This document shows, in pieces, positions 48,457-61,660 of a DNA stretch of 64,000 bases; within the stretch, counting starts at the first letter, position 1, and each line of letters starts with the position of its first letter. The notes below the pieces were generated by a model. The model saw nothing but the letters and a program-made list of their open reading frames with translations. It made no database searches and was not told the origin of the DNA. Both the position numbers and the translations under genes were made by a program. The DNA lies in contig CM041115.1 in assembly GCA_023079485.1 (NCBI GenBank), positions 23,986,863 to 24,050,862 of the forward strand, given 5' to 3'. This DNA is from Archilochus colubris (Eukaryota > Chordata > Aves > Apodiformes > Trochilidae).

Positions 48457-51400
48457 TGGAGCACTATAGATGCTGTGTATCTCAGCTAGATATATTTTAA
48501 GCCTGCAATAAAAAAACAAACCAAAAGAAAACAAAGCAAAACAAAACACAAAAGAGAAAGCACAGTTTATAGTCATGAGATACTCATAAACTTATGTAAT
48601 TTTGCCCTGGAATAACTTCATTAAACTCAGGTGCAAAGCTGCAGATTTACACGAATGTGAGCTCAGAAACAAGGCATTTGTCTATTACCATTATTTGATC
48701 TCAGAAAGAAACATTTAAGCTGAAGAGAGGCCACAGCAGGTTAGAGTTACAGAAAGCTTAATTTATTCATCTGAAAAATCAAGGGCTAGCCACTTTAAAA
48801 AAATATGTGATTAAGATGACTCAGTCTTGGCAGCAGCATACTACAATAGAAAGGAAAATAATCTTGATTCCAGTGCTGTGATTCTAAACAGAAGCACATA
48901 CATACCACTAAGGAGATGAGGAAGACTTAGGTGTACAAGTTCAAGGGAACAGAAAATTAGACCATACCTTTATGCGTGCTTTGAAATGATCTGTGAGAAG
49001 TTCAGAAATGTTTGCTGTGTTGCAATGTAAAACAAATAATATTTTTGCAGGACAAAATCATGTCCTTGGTACATGCTTTTTTATGAAAAGTCATTCCATC
49101 ATAGTGTGTTGTGATTTAAATGAAGCATTATATCATTTAACCAGTGGACTGGAGAATTGTTCTAATTGTTCAAATCTCTATGAACTTAATTTTACAGGAT
49201 AAGTAACTTCTCGGTCATATATACTGACTGGTGATGGAAACAATGAAGATCCTCTGGCAGGCTTGATATAACTTTGGGCAGATTAAGACTATGGGGAACT
49301 GATGGTTTCTTCTTTAAGAATCCTTAGTAACTATGATTCTACTCCTTTTTTGTTTTTATCTCTATACACCTACCAACAGTTTTGAATATATTTTAAATTA
49401 ACTTGTAAGGTGCTTTGTTTTTTAATATACGGCTTATTATATCTAGAACAGAAGAAAATAAAATTCTCATGCTGAAGACAGCCTCTATTTAGACAGAATT
49501 TCCAAGGACTGATTCTGCCAAGGCTTGTTGACTCTAATTTGCAGCCATATTAATTCAGCTGTTTCTAACCAGTTAAAATACTGTATCATCTTTTGAGAGT
49601 ATGAGAAAGCTCTTATTGATTCCACCACTTCAGAACCAATCTTTATTTTTCTAAATATAGGCTTGATGCTGGGAGTTGCTAAACACCTTCAGAGCTGCTG
49701 TGAGAGAGAGGGGCAGTGGCTCAGACTTAGAGAACATGCTCTGCACAGACACTGAACACTTCTCTTCCTTAGACAAGTAACATAGCCGGAGTAAGGACCT
49801 TTGTCTCACACAGCTTGTGCATCTTCTGCACATAAAACTGTACAAGTGTGTAGCACAAAGCTCTGTCTCAGCTGCTGTACCTGGAGTGGTGTGGAGTGTG
49901 AATAGGGGATGTAGAGGGTTCCTGTGTGTCCTCATTCTGTTCTGGCACACTGGAAGCAGATGGAGAGGAGAGTGAGTGGATTTTTCCTCCTGACAGAAGT
50001 CAGACTTTCTAGTATGTGTGGTTTTGAAGAGAATAACAATTCAACAAAAGATCAAGGAGGCCCTTGGTCTGTTCGGGAATTAGAATTGTGCTTTACAAGG
50101 CTGCTGTAAAAACCTGAACTTTGTTTCTGTAGGGTTTTATTAACCACCTCTTGTAGATGTACACACAGAGAGAAATTAAACATGGAATGGATACAGGTAA
50201 TACTATTTGACGCATTCTGTGAATTAACTTCCAAATCAAGGCACTCAGTATGCATCGTGCTGAAAATATTTGCAGCTTCATTGCTACAGTTCAGTATGTC
50301 TCACTGAATAATTTGCACAAAATAGAACTAATGGAGAACTTGACTACTTTTTACTGAAGTTTAGTGGGTTTTTTGTTGTATGGATAACCTGCACATGAAA
50401 ACCAAGCTTTTATTTAAAGAAAGATAGTCATCATGTGTTTATCTCATTAGGCTATTGATAGAACATGCCACAAATAGAAAGTAGGTTTAGCTCTGACAGA
50501 TGGCACATACTGGTTATTAATATCAGGAATAATATATGGATTTTTAACATTTATAAGCATATAAATAGATAAAAATAAACCCTTGTTTACTTTATAAAAA
50601 TGTGTAATGTCATAAAATATAAATCAACCATTACATTGTGCAAAAGTTAATACCCTTCTTTATCCTGAACTTGTCATGTTTTGTATGGTGTTGCAGTATT
50701 GAGGCATCTTCCAGGTAACACCTCAATAGAGAGCCTTATTAATGCTGCGTTCTACCTGACCTACCTATAAGTTTATAAGAGTGCAGGATTATTCATCTGA
50801 TAAATAGCCTAACCCCCTACAATTTATCTCGTGACTTTGATCATGGTAATGTGCAGTTGCTGTTAATTTATCACTTATGGGATTTATTCCAAGTTCTGAA
50901 ACTTCTAAACATGACAAATGCTTAGGGTGAAGAAAGAGCATGACAAAGAAATGCTTCCTTTTCTTTCTTAAAATACATAGTTATGTAGGTTTTTTCCTCC
51001 AAAATAATCACTGTTGAGGAGTGATTATTAATGCAATTTAATGCAGAATTTGTTCTAGCTTTGGCATTTTTAGGGAAAATACACTTTAAAATAGCAATGC
51101 TTAGCATGTTCACGAAGTGTAGTGTTTTAAAAGACTTGAAACATCAAATCCTTTTTTTTTTTTCCTTACAGCTGGCTTATATAATTTATGGCTTTATGAT
51201 GGCAGCACAGTAGTTTGGAAAAATGTAGATAATATAAAATATTTTAATATTTTAGATGTAATTAATTATATTTTTAAACATATGGTGTGTATAGTGTATA
51301 GAAGTGGGATGACATGGTGTAGACAATGTGAGAAATTACATAATTTGGCAAAGGGTGGAGCTCCAGTTTGATAATCTGCACTATCTGCCCAGACATAGCT

Positions 51401-51599
51401 GCTAGGAGAGGCTACAGTGCAACAAGCCAGGCTGCTGAAATTCCCTAGACCTTTCTCCTAGGATAGGGGCAGGCAGCAGACCTACCTGCAAAAGGTGTTC
51501 CTGCAGCAAGTGGCAGAGCTGCAGGGTATGGTGAGCAGACTATAGTACTGTCAGGGAGAGGAAAATAGATAGCTGTTTCCAAGCACAGTCCACAACTGA

Positions 51600-51835
51600 C
51601 CTGCAGCACATGGCCAGACAGCCAAAAGATTCCCAGAGATCCACACAACAGGGAGAGGGTCAATGAGTGGCTAAGAGACTGGTGCCAAAGACAGGGTTTT
51701 GGTTTTTTTTTTGATCATGGAATGCTGTATGAGACACCTGGCCTGGTGGTGGCAGGTGGGATGCACCTGTCCCAGAGGGGGAAGAGGCTTTTGGGGCAGG
51801 ACTTAGCAGGGCTCATTGAGAGGGCTTTAAACTAG
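51600..51835 (+). pseudogene. CR1 ORF1 C-terminal remnant (esterase-like end)
   Basis: An open stretch ending AAC TAG at 51833-51835. It encodes EWLRDWCQRQGFGFFFDHGM and then GGMHLSQRGKRLLGQDLAGL, matching the end of CR1 ORF1, which in avian CR1 carries an SGNH-type esterase. The last catalytic block of that fold is D-x-x-H. Here the Asp position is Gly (GGT at 51755-51757), and the nucleophile Ser block is missing upstream. The remnant is therefore inactive as an esterase. Confidence 0.75.
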
Positions 51836-51837
51836 AT

Positions 51838-54801
51838 GTGAAGGGGGAAGGGGAGAAAACTGGGTCTGTTAGGGACAAACACAAGAATGAACCAGTGTCC
51901 GAAGGCAGGTGGTCTAGGGAGGATTTAGTCCCACCAGTGTGCTCTGCTTGTTTCCTGAAATGTCTGTATGCTAATGCACGCAGCATGGGGAATAAGCAAG
52001 AAGAGTTAGAGGTCTGTGTACGGGCTAAGGGCTATGATCTGGTAGCGATAACAGAGACATGGTGGGATAGGTCACACGACTGGAATGTGGCCATGGATGG
52101 TTATGTGCTTTTTCGGAAAGATAGGGTAGGGAAGCGAGGTGGTGGAGTTGCTCTTTATGTGAGGGAGCAACTAGAATGTGTTGAGTTTTGTGCAGGGGCT
52201 GATGAGGGGCAAGTTGAAAGTTTGTGGGTAAGAATTAAGGGGCAGGCTGGTGTGGGTGATACAGTTGTGGGGGTCTACTACAGACCTCCTGATCAAGGCG
52301 AGAAAGCTGATGAGGCCTTCTACAGGCAGCTGAAAGTAGCCTCACAACTTCAATCCCTAGTCCTCATGGGTGATTTTAACTACCCTGATATCTGCTGGTT
52401 GACTCACACAGCCAGCCTTTCACAGTCTAGGAGGTTCCTCCAGTGCATTGATGATAACTTCTTAATGCAAATGGTGGACAAACCGACTAGAAGAGGAGCG
52501 CTGCTGGATCTTGTACTAACCAACAAGGAGGGCCTTGTTGAAGCAGTGGTGGTCAATGGCAGCCTTGGCTGCAGTGATCATGAGATGGTTGAGTTCAGGA
52601 TCCTGTGTGGAAGGACCAGAATGCCCAGTAGGACCAGAACCCTGGACTTCCGCAGGGCAAACTTTGGCCTCCTCAATCAACTGTTAAGAGAAATCCCATG
52701 GGACAGGGTGTTAGAAGATAAAGGGGCTCAAGATAGCTGGTCAATATTCAAAGACCACTATCTGCAAGCACAGGATCAGAGCATCCCTATGGTTAGGAAA
52801 TCCAGTAAGGGAGCTAGGAGGCCTGCATGGTTAAAAAAGGAACTGCTGGGAAAACTTAAGTGGAAAAGGAAAATCTACAGATCATGGAAGGGGGGGCTGG
52901 TCACTTGGGAGGAATACAGGACTGTCATCAGAGGATGTAGGGAGGCAATTCGGAAAGCTAAGGCCTCCTTGGAACTTAACCTTGCAAGTCAGGTTAAGGA
53001 TAATAGAAAGGGCTTTTTCAAATACATAGCTAGTAAAACTAACACTAGAGGCAATATTGGCCCACTAAGGGATGAGATGAGAGCCCTGGTGACAGAGGAT
53101 ATAAAGAAGGCAGAGGTGCTGAACGCCTTCTTTGCCTCTGTCTTTACTCCTGCAGGGTTTCCGCATGAGCCCCAGATTCATTTAGCCCCAGAAGTGGTCG
53201 AGATAGATGAGGAGCTTGACATAGTAGATGAGGATTGGGTTAGGGATCAGCTGAGTAATCTGGACATCCATAAGTCGATGGGTCCAGATGGAATGCATCC
53301 AAGGGTGCTGAGGGAACTGGTGGAGGTCATTGCTAGGCCACTCTCCATCATCTTCAGTAAGTCATGGGTAACAGGAGGGGTGCCTGAGGACTGGAGAATA
53401 GCAAATGTCACTCCAGTCTACAAAAAGGGCAAAAAGGAGGAGCCGGGTAACTATAGACCGGTCAGCCTCACCTCCATCCCTGGAAAGGTGATGGAACAAC
53501 TTGTTCTTGTCGCTATCTCCAGGCATATCAAGGACATGGGGGTCATCAAGAGCAGTCAGCATGGTTTTATCCAGGGTAAATCATGTTTGACTAACCTCAT
53601 AGCCTTCTATGAGGAAATTACTAGGTGGATAGATGATGGAAGAGCGGTAGATGTGGTTTATCTTGATTTCAGTAAAGCATTTGACACCGTCTCTCACAGC
53701 ATCCTTGTAGATAAGTTGACCAAGTATGGGTTTGGTGATCAGGTAGTGAGGTGGATCGGGAACTGGTTGAAAGGAAGGAGTCAGAGAGTTGTAGTCAATG
53801 GGGCAGAATCTGGTTGGAGGTGTGTGACTAGTGGAGTCCCTCAGGGGTCGGTACTGGGACCGGTGGTGTTCAATATCTTCATCAACGACTTGGATGAGGG
53901 TATAGAGTGTACCCTCAGCAAGTTTGCTGATGACACTAAGCTGGGAGGAGTGGCTGACACACCGGAAGGCCGTGCTGCCATTCAGAGAGACTTAGACAGG
54001 CTAGAGAGTTGGGCAGAGAGAAACATGATGAAGTTCAGCAAGGGGAAGTGTAGAGTTTTGCATTTGGGGAAGAACAACACGATGTCCCAGTATAGGTTGG
54101 GGGCTGACCTGCTGGAGAGCAGTGTAGGTGAAAGAGACCTGGGGGTCCTGGTAGACAAGAGGATGACCATGAGCCAGCAATGTGCCCTTGTGGCCAAGAA
54201 GGCCAATGGCATCCTGGGGTGCATTAGGAAGGGGGTGGTTAGTAGGTCAAGAGAGGTTCTCCTCCCCCTCTATTCTGCATTGGTGAGGCCGCACCTGGAG
54301 TATTGTGTCCAGTTCTGGGCCCCTCAGTTCAAGAAGGACAGGGAAGTGCTTGAAAGAGTCCAGCGCAGAGCTACGAAGATGATTAAGGGAGTGGAACATC
54401 TCCCTTATGAGGAAAGGCTGAGGAAGCTGGGTCTCTTTAGTTTGGAGAAAAGGAGACTGAGGGGTGACCTCATCAATGTTTTCAAATATGTAAGGAGCGA
54501 GTGTCAGGGAGATGGAGTTAGGCTTTTCTCAGTAGTGACCAGTGATAGGACAAGGGGTAATGGATGTAAATTGGAGCATAGGAAGGTTCAAGTTGAATAT
54601 TCGAAAAAATTTTTTTACTGTAAGAGTGACAGAGCCCTGGAACAGGCTGCCCAGGGAGGTTGTGGAGTCTCCTTCACTGGAGACATTCAAAACCCGCTTG
54701 GACACGTTCCTGCGCGATGTACTCTAGGTGGCCCTGCTCTAGCAGGGGGGGTTGGACTAGATGATCTTTCGAGGTCCCTTCCAACCCCTAGGATTCTATG
54801 A
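51838..54801 (+). CDS. CR1 ORF2: AP endonuclease plus reverse transcriptase, with late frameshift
   Basis: 987 codons without a stop. Residues about 40-255 are an APE-type endonuclease: N46 (NARSM), E73 (ITETWW), D179 and N181 (GDFN), and S246-D247-H248 (SDH). Residues about 480-790 are the [11 protein letters not shown] at 539-547, [18 protein letters not shown] with D610, [10 protein letters not shown], and the catalytic FADD at 696-699. All catalytic residues are present. The first codon is GTG; the first in-frame ATG is codon 50, inside the first endonuclease motif. An extra A at 54583-54584 (codon 916) moves translation out of the family's normal C-terminal frame. That frame continues in another register with IRKNFF...[10 protein letters not shown] to a stop at 54727, so about 70 residues at the end are aberrant. 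ORF2 nicks DNA and reverse-transcribes its own RNA at the target. Confidence 0.93.
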   Translation: MKGEGEKTGSVRDKHKNEPVSEGRWSREDLVPPVCSACFLKCLYANARSMGNKQEELEVCVRAKGYDLVAITETWWDRSHDWNVAMDGYVLFRKDRVGKRGGGVALYVREQLECVEFCAGADEGQVESLWVRIKGQAGVGDTVVGVYYRPPDQGEKADEAFYRQLKVASQLQSLVLMGDFNYPDICWLTHTASLSQSRRFLQCIDDNFLMQMVDKPTRRGALLDLVLTNKEGLVEAVVVNGSLGCSDHEMVEFRILCGRTRMPSRTRTLDFRRANFGLLNQLLREIPWDRVLEDKGAQDSWSIFKDHYLQAQDQSIPMVRKSSKGARRPAWLKKELLGKLKWKRKIYRSWKGGLVTWEEYRTVIRGCREAIRKAKASLELNLASQVKDNRKGFFKYIASKTNTRGNIGPLRDEMRALVTEDIKKAEVLNAFFASVFTPAGFPHEPQIHLAPEVVEIDEELDIVDEDWVRDQLSNLDIHKSMGPDGMHPRVLRELVEVIARPLSIIFSKSWVTGGVPEDWRIANVTPVYKKGKKEEPGNYRPVSLTSIPGKVMEQLVLVAISRHIKDMGVIKSSQHGFIQGKSCLTNLIAFYEEITRWIDDGRAVDVVYLDFSKAFDTVSHSILVDKLTKYGFGDQVVRWIGNWLKGRSQRVVVNGAESGWRCVTSGVPQGSVLGPVVFNIFINDLDEGIECTLSKFADDTKLGGVADTPEGRAAIQRDLDRLESWAERNMMKFSKGKCRVLHLGKNNTMSQYRLGADLLESSVGERDLGVLVDKRMTMSQQCALVAKKANGILGCIRKGVVSRSREVLLPLYSALVRPHLEYCVQFWAPQFKKDREVLERVQRRATKMIKGVEHLPYEERLRKLGLFSLEKRRLRGDLINVFKYVRSECQGDGVRLFSVVTSDRTRGNGCKLEHRKVQVEYSKKFFYCKSDRALEQAAQGGCGVSFTGDIQNPLGHVPARCTLGGPALAGGVGLDDLSRSLPTPRIL

Positions 54802-54824
54802 TTCTATGATTCTATGATTCTATG
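54793..54824 (+). repeat. CR1 3' terminal octamer array (ATTCTATG)x4
   Basis: Four perfect ATTCTATG units mark the 3' end of the CR1. CR1 uses such octamers in place of a poly(A) tail. Confidence 0.97.
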
Positions 54825-57800
54825 AATGGATGGTTGCAATAGTAAGGACCAGCAGGAGGAAGCTTCTTCCCTTGAAGCCTGAGGTGCCCTTGCAGACTGC
54901 TTCACAGCTTTGCAGACTGAAGAGGAACAACCTACCACATCAGGAGATACAAAGAAAGGGCAGACAAAGTGCTGCACATGTGCTGAGTATTCAGCAACCC
55001 AATGGGATGAGAAGTGTCAGTACAGTCGATGGGAGATGGCACTGAACAGAGTACCATTCCGGGTAGAGCTGCCCCGGTTTTTCACCTTGCAGATCCTCTA
55101 AAAAGCACTCTGGTAGATGTGCCTTCTCCTCTTAACCAGAACCCATGGAAAATAGGCTGGTTTTATAGTTAGAAATAATACATGAGTCCTCAGGTTGAAA
55201 ATCATTAACCATGGCCAGATTTTTTCTAATCTCACCAGTAAACCCAGTTGAACAGCTCTGTTCCTAGGGGTTAGTAGCTGATGCCTAGGTATGCACAGTG
55301 CTTGATGTTTCCAAAGCTCACTCCTCATGTGACTTATGTTAAAAACTGAGACAAACAGAATAAATACATGAAACAGAAATGTTGGCTGTGAGTACGTTTT
55401 TATGGACAGATTTAAAAAGTGAACACACGTGCTGTGACTGCATTTAAAGTTGCCTGGAAGTGGGCCAGCTCTGGCCTGCAGATCATATAACTTCATTACC
55501 GTGGCTCTGAGCTGTGCTGAACAAGCTCATGTGTCTCTGAACCTGTCTCTGGAGCTACTTCAGGGACAGAAAAAAAGATTTAGGGAAAACTGAACACTTC
55601 TTTTGTGGTAATTGCAAATGCTTTCTTTTAAATCTACCCTTTTGATTTGAGGAGGTTTTCAAACTGATGAACTCAGAGCATGAAGCCTCTGCAAGAGGTA
55701 CAGCTCATTTATATATACTGCAAAGCTCTCTGCCTAATGTATTAATTTCATCTTTTTTATTCCTGATATCCTCAAAAGTTTAGGTATTTTTAGATACAGA
55801 CATACTAAAGACCCCTAGATCATATATCTATTTAGAATAGTTTCTATGCAATGACATCACATTCAGTGGGAGGACAAAAAAGCTGCTTTTACTACAATCC
55901 CTTTGCTTGTCATTTAACATTCATGTCATGTAATGAGAATGGAACAGCTTGTTGAAATTTCTACTGGTGGTCATTCATATACTGGTAATTTGAAATGAAC
56001 ACAAGTTTTCGTTCCTTTTCAGTTTTCAAGATCTGACTACTACATATGGAGATCTGAAATAAAGTTTACTAACTTCATTTATAGCAATTAAAGACTTCGT
56101 GAGCACAGGCTTGATTTGGAAAAATGAACCTCAACTAATCCAAAATTTTGCTTTTTCAGTATTTACCACTAATGCCAGCTGTTAAGGGTTTAAATTTAGA
56201 TAATTCCGTCACATTATAGTTGGGATGTCTTTTGTAGTGCAAGCTGATGTAATTTGTAAAAGGGATGTCATAAATGTATATTTTCCATTCTCTTTATTGG
56301 AGATCTTACTTTATAAAGGCAAATAAAATCTGGACTACATCTGAATCAGGCTTCAGTACTACTTCATAACCTGCTATTCACAAGAAAAAAAAAGTTGTCA
56401 TGGAAACTTGAACTGAGAGATGCAAGACAATGATTTGATTCAAATCCTTTGTTCAATGAATATGTTCTTTTTCTGTTAATTAACTGTGGAGGATTTGTGG
56501 TTCACTTGCATTTATTATTTGAAATGAGTTGCTAAGCAATTTCTATTAATATAATTTCTAAGTACTTCTTAGCAGTTATTTAATATATGGCATTGAAAAT
56601 GATGCCTTTGTCATATGAGACGGTGTTTTGCTTTTCCCTGCTCATCAGGTATGTTTCTCTTTAGGATATTTCTTTATTTCTTAAGTTAATGTTTTGATGT
56701 GAATATTTCTGATTTTTGGATAATCACTTAACAGGTCATGTTCTGGAGAACATGTCTGTGTGCACACTCATTTGTTACAGTACTTGTTGAATATAAGAAG
56801 ACAAAAATAATTAAATTTGCTACTTCAGCATACTGTAATAGGAAGACTTTTTTCTCTAGCTGGTTGATTAACTATGAACCAGTTTATTTGACAACATATG
56901 ACCTTTTTTTCTTCAAAGAGCATCTATTCAGTGAAAAACATTTCAGTCCTGATAGGAATACTGTCATGAGTGTAAATTTGGGGGTTAGGATTTGATTTTT
57001 CTGTAGTCTATTTAGGAATTGTAAGCAGTTTTTACAGGATATTGTGTTGATCAATATCTTGTCAGGTGGGTGCAAAAGTTGTTCTGGTAGGTGGGCAAGT
57101 AGCTGTGCTCATGGCTGTTTTTATGGAGGCTGAAACTGAAACACAGCCTGCTATTTTCTATAAAATTAATCAAATATGGACAGTTCAGGGTGCTTCACCT
57201 TGTATTCTGATTTCTCTTAATTATCCATCTTCATGATGGCCTTAGCCTTTTGTTTAGTATTATATTTTAAAATTTTAGCTTTTTTTCCTAATGATTACTT
57301 ATTAAATATACTGGACTGACATCCATGAAAGACAAATTAATCTGTAAATTCACAGTTTTAATCTAGGCTGCACGGTTCCCCTGTGTGAATTTTTTGTAGC
57401 TGAACTGTTCTCATGTGTAAGTTATGTTCCAGAGTTGAAAATGCTCATTGCTGCTCCACAGGACTCTGCAGTAATTTCTGACTGTGTTCTGACTTTTAAT
57501 CTAACTTTTTGCTTTTTCCCCTTCTCAGACACACTTCTTTTTTCTTCCCCCATATCTGCTCTTCTAATCTACATGAATTTTTCAAATGTTTTTCTTCTCG
57601 GGGTGTTTCCAGAGTGTTGACACTGAAATTACACACCCCCTGGTGCTAAGCATAGTGTAATTTAGTGCTTCTCTGAAGAACTGTGGATGGTGCAGTGGCT
57701 TTTGGCCACCAGTATCCTGACTGCCCTGTCAGTAGCTGCAAATTCCTGGGAACTGGGTTGAATTTAGAAGTTTCCACTCCTGTATCATGTGTCCTGGAAA

Positions 57801-58835
57801 AAAGACTCATGGCCAATAGATAGATTTTGCCAGTATAGTGCTCATGAATTTAGCTGAACCAACACATTTTCCTAAAAGAGCTCCAATTTCTATGCAAATT
57901 TATTGTTGCTGAAATATGTGTTTAACTTACTTTGACACTATGATACTGACCAGCATTTCTAGACATGTGGCTGCAGTGTGCTAGCAGCACAGAACTTGAA
58001 GATTTTAATATTAAGAGGTGGAAATGGAGATTCCATTTAATAAAAAAAGGGAAGTGAGTGATGGATTCTGACTTTGATCTCCCTGATGCACTTTTTCAGC
58101 AACAAAGGCTTTATCTGCATAGGCGAACAGCTCTTTGTTAACTTATTTCTTGTCAAATTGAGACAGTCAATACAGTAGTTTCAGTGATATAAACATAAAT
58201 AGCACTTGCCCCTTATGTAAAAATCTTGTCTATCCTCCATTTTGTGGTTGTGCTTTCTCAAAACTATGAGATATGTTTTGGCTTCAGAATCATACAGTTA
58301 ATTGCTTGTTGATTCTCTCTAATCTTTTTGCAGGTGAACTGCAAACTACTGTTTTGATCACTAATATTATTGTAAACTATACCAAAATCACTGCTTGTGC
58401 CTATATAGACTTTGAAAAAAGTCACATATTTACAAATCTGTGCGAACTGGAGTACTCAACATGCCATGATCTCTTCTTACAAAGGAAAAAACTACCCTAC
58501 TGACAGATATGCACAATTATCTGCACAGAACAGAAGAAATATTCCATGCTGTGCTACACCTTTCAAAATGTTATCAAAATCAATCTCCAATTACTAGTAC
58601 TTGTTCAGAGTAAATTAACATTTCAGAATAACAGTGATAACATAATTACGATCAAACCAGCTTAGAGTCCAAGTTTAGTTTCTAAACCCAGGGAATTTTG
58701 GAGCAGTACTAACCATTCCTTTCTGCATCTTGTTAGTGGCTGGAGATGTGAGGTTAAAAAAGTTGTAAGATGAGCACTGTGTATGAAAGATAGGCTGCAT
58801 TAGCAAGAATGCAACCACCAGTGATTACTTCCTTC
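54825..58835. other. Intergenic, no supported feature
   Basis: AT-rich. Frames are short and lack splice or family support. No repeat family recognised. Confidence 0.45.
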
Positions 58836-58839
58836 TGCT

Positions 58840-59345
58840 TATGCACTTAGAGGGCCACATCTGGAGTACTGTATCTAATTTAGGGACCCCAGTCCAGGAA
58901 AGATACTGCCAAGCTCCAGAGAGGTCAGCAGAAGATGCCTGGAGAACACAATATATTCCATGACTGTGGCTGATGGGTTTGTTTGGCTTCATTTTCAGAA
59001 AATCAAGGACGAATTTTATCACAGTCTTCAGCTGCAAAATGAGAGATGTTTAGAAGATGAAACCATATGGCTCTGAGGGATGGATGTTTGAAGGACAAAA
59101 GACAACTGTCCCAACTCACAGCAAAAGAGACTCTAACTGGATGTGAGGAAAAGAATGTGTTCACTGTGGGAATGATTTAACACTGGCATATGTGTCCCAA
59201 GAAGAAATGTAATGATTATCCCTGGAGATTCCATGTCCCAAAACAGACAACAGGCAGCCCAATCCAACTTGGAGGCTAGCCCTGATTTGGGTGAGAGGTT
59301 GTACCAGATGACATCCAGGGACAACTTAAATGATTTCACTTGAAT
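58840..59345 (+). mobile_element. Ancient CR1 3' fragment
   Basis: Starts with 'gggccacatctggagtactgtatctaattt', equivalent to the [11 protein letters not shown] block of the intact copy, and continues to 'ttgtaccagatgacatccagggacaac', equivalent to the CR1 3' UTR. It is heavily diverged and the octamers are lost. Confidence 0.7.
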
Positions 59346-61660
59346 AAAGAGTAAATGTGAACAAGATAAGGAAACAGACAAATCTGAAAATTCCCAGTGA
59401 ATTTTCCCCAAGCACTATTCATTTTCTGTGGTCTTTCCATTTTCAAAATCTTTTTTCTGCATTTATTAAATGGTAAAAATCCAATCATGCAAGGGGTATT
59501 TTACCTTTCTGCCAATTGTAATAGGTGTTTTTGAAGAAAAGCTTTAAAGTTTGAGATTTCAAGTCTGTTTGTTTGCTTTTTTGTCTTTTGAAAGTAGATA
59601 GGATATATTGAAGTAGAACTTTAAATACATTGGTGTAACACTTTCATGTTGTTTATGGCATCTGTGTCTTGCACTTCAGATCATCCATTGCAATTTTCAC
59701 AACATCTGAGTCTTGAAAAACTAGTGATAAACAATCAAACTTCATATGAGCTAGCTAGTTAGCTCTAAAAATAGTTTTTCTCTACTTTACCAGTCAACAA
59801 CACCTGTGATGGAATTTGAATCTCATTTCCTCCTTCAAATGCACAAACCATGTAATTAAGCAGAAGAATAAGGTCCAGAAAGTCTATAATGAAAAATAAA
59901 AACTAGGAACTGTAGGAATAATGTTTTCTGTGCAACATCCATAACAGTTATATCCTTTGTTCTTCAATTCTGCACAAAAGTTAGAGGATCTGTAACACAT
60001 AATTTTTCTGACACTTTGTAGAAAAGCTCCCATCCCTGCTGTAAGCGTCCCACTTCAATGAGCTCTAAACACATTGCTAACCTACCCTGTGAGATGAAAA
60101 GCATGAGCGATAGAGAGGAATAAAAGGATCGTTTTGACAAGGATAATTACTTTTAAGCAAAGTGATTTCGTTCAATCAGTCACAGGTCATGTACAAGTCA
60201 GCAAAAGGCAGTTTAGAAAGCTAACTTTCAAGCTTCTTCTGTAAGGATCAGTTATTTATAGTTTTTTTTTTTCTTTGATTTTGGACCTTGGCTTTAGGAA
60301 ATAAGCACAAAGGGAGATGTACTGAAGCAAGAAAGCTTTTGGTCTTCTAGGTGGGCTACAACACTTGGTCTTTCCTGTGCATTGCCCCCCTGCTTTTGTT
60401 TTAGGAAAGTCTTGCAGCTGTTCCCAAGTAATGATTAGATTTTGATTATAGTAAGAGACAGAGAAAAATCAGAGAACTGTGGAGGAGATATAACTAGGGT
60501 AAAGCTATGCAACACCACCCATGCTCCTGAGATGGGGAAAAAAAAAACAAGAATAGGAAAAAAGGAAAAAATATTACTGGAAATGTTCCACAGGCAACAA
60601 TACTCTTTCTTTTTTCTACCTGTTTCCAGGGTTTCTGGACCCTACAATTACTGAACAATGAAATAATTAATCAATTATTAAAAAAAAAAAAAGTAAAACT
60701 TAATTAACCAGAATACACCCATCAGAAATATGAACAAATGTAGAACAGCAGGAAATAGCTCTACCCACTCAAGTTCTCCTTCTTTCCATAAGACATAACA
60801 CAGATAATTGCATTCCTTTTGGTTCAAATACCTAGAACATGTCTGGGGTTTTTTAGGGTAATTCAGACAGGAGAAGAGAGTGAGCCTGGAGATGAGATAG
60901 TTTGTGCTCGTTTGTTTATTTGCAGTGACATAGAAAACTAGGATTTTTTTGAACGTTAGAGGAATCCAAAAGACTTCTTCATAGTCTTTTATTTGGGACC
61001 ATGCCTGTCTTTGTAGCTCCTTCTGGGCCCCAAGCAAATCTGATTTTTTTGGTCTTCCTCTCTCTGTTTCTCACTTTATGCCTGAAGTGCCTGGCATCTA
61101 TTCAGGTTTGAATAAAGACTAATCAAATCCCTTTTAACTATAGTAACAGGATTCCTTTCCCTTTGTTTTCGGCAGGAAAATATACACAACGTTTGTTGTA
61201 ACTATATTCAGTGACAGGAAATAGGTGAAATTCCAGGTTCAACAAGATGTGATTCCATGTCTAACAATAACCATTTCAGTGGACTAAAAAATTCCAGACA
61301 GTTTTAATTGAAAGATGAAGATGTCCTGGAGCTTAGGCCCTGGAAGAAAACATCTGTCATAGTTCACTTGCTTTTATTTTTTAGGACTCCAAGTGGATCA
61401 ACACCTTTGGCAGAAGCAGTAACAATATCCTATATGAAAAGTAATTTTTCCAAACAGGCAAAACTTATGCTATTCAGGTCAGAGATGATGCTGTTAAAGG
61501 TCATTTAGAATCTGACAGATGATTAATTAAAGTCAAAGAATGACAGTCCCATGCACTCTCAGGAAGTGGGACTGATAAAAAGCAAATCGATCATAACCTT
61601 TTTGAGTCTGAAAGAGAAAACATCATTAAGATCACATTGTCGTACAATATGATAAGTAAG
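59346..61660. other. Intergenic, no supported feature
   Basis: AT-rich, with short T runs (about 60260) and A runs (about 60680). Nothing coding is supported. Confidence 0.45.

Larger units (their letters stand above)
43358..51340. other. Eight kilobases of gene-free intergenic DNA
   Basis: No splice-linked exons or transposon bodies recognised. Only T/G-rich tracts (about 45570-45700, 46480-46545, 48346-48456) stand out. Confidence 0.45.
51350..54824 (+). mobile_element. Nearly full-length young CR1 LINE
   Basis: About 3.5 kb: ORF1 remnants, an almost intact ORF2, a short 3' UTR with the typical 'ggttggactagatgatctttcgaggtcccttccaaccc' block, and four terminal ATTCTATG octamers. The left edge is approximate. 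A coiled-coil-like LQQVAELQGMVSRL at about 51500-51540 resembles the CR1 ORF1 N-terminal region, and the ORF1 esterase end follows only about 80 nt later, so most of ORF1 is deleted. It is by far the least decayed of the CR1 copies here. Confidence 0.93.

Noticed and set aside
48196..48576. 126-residue minus-strand frame
   Set aside because: It is a translation of the GTTT/GGTT microsatellite (Lys/Thr/Asn/Gln repeats).
54542..54727. Separate small gene encoding NIRKNFF...[10 protein letters not shown]
   Set aside because: It is the displaced C-terminus of CR1 ORF2 after the one-base insertion, not a gene of its own.
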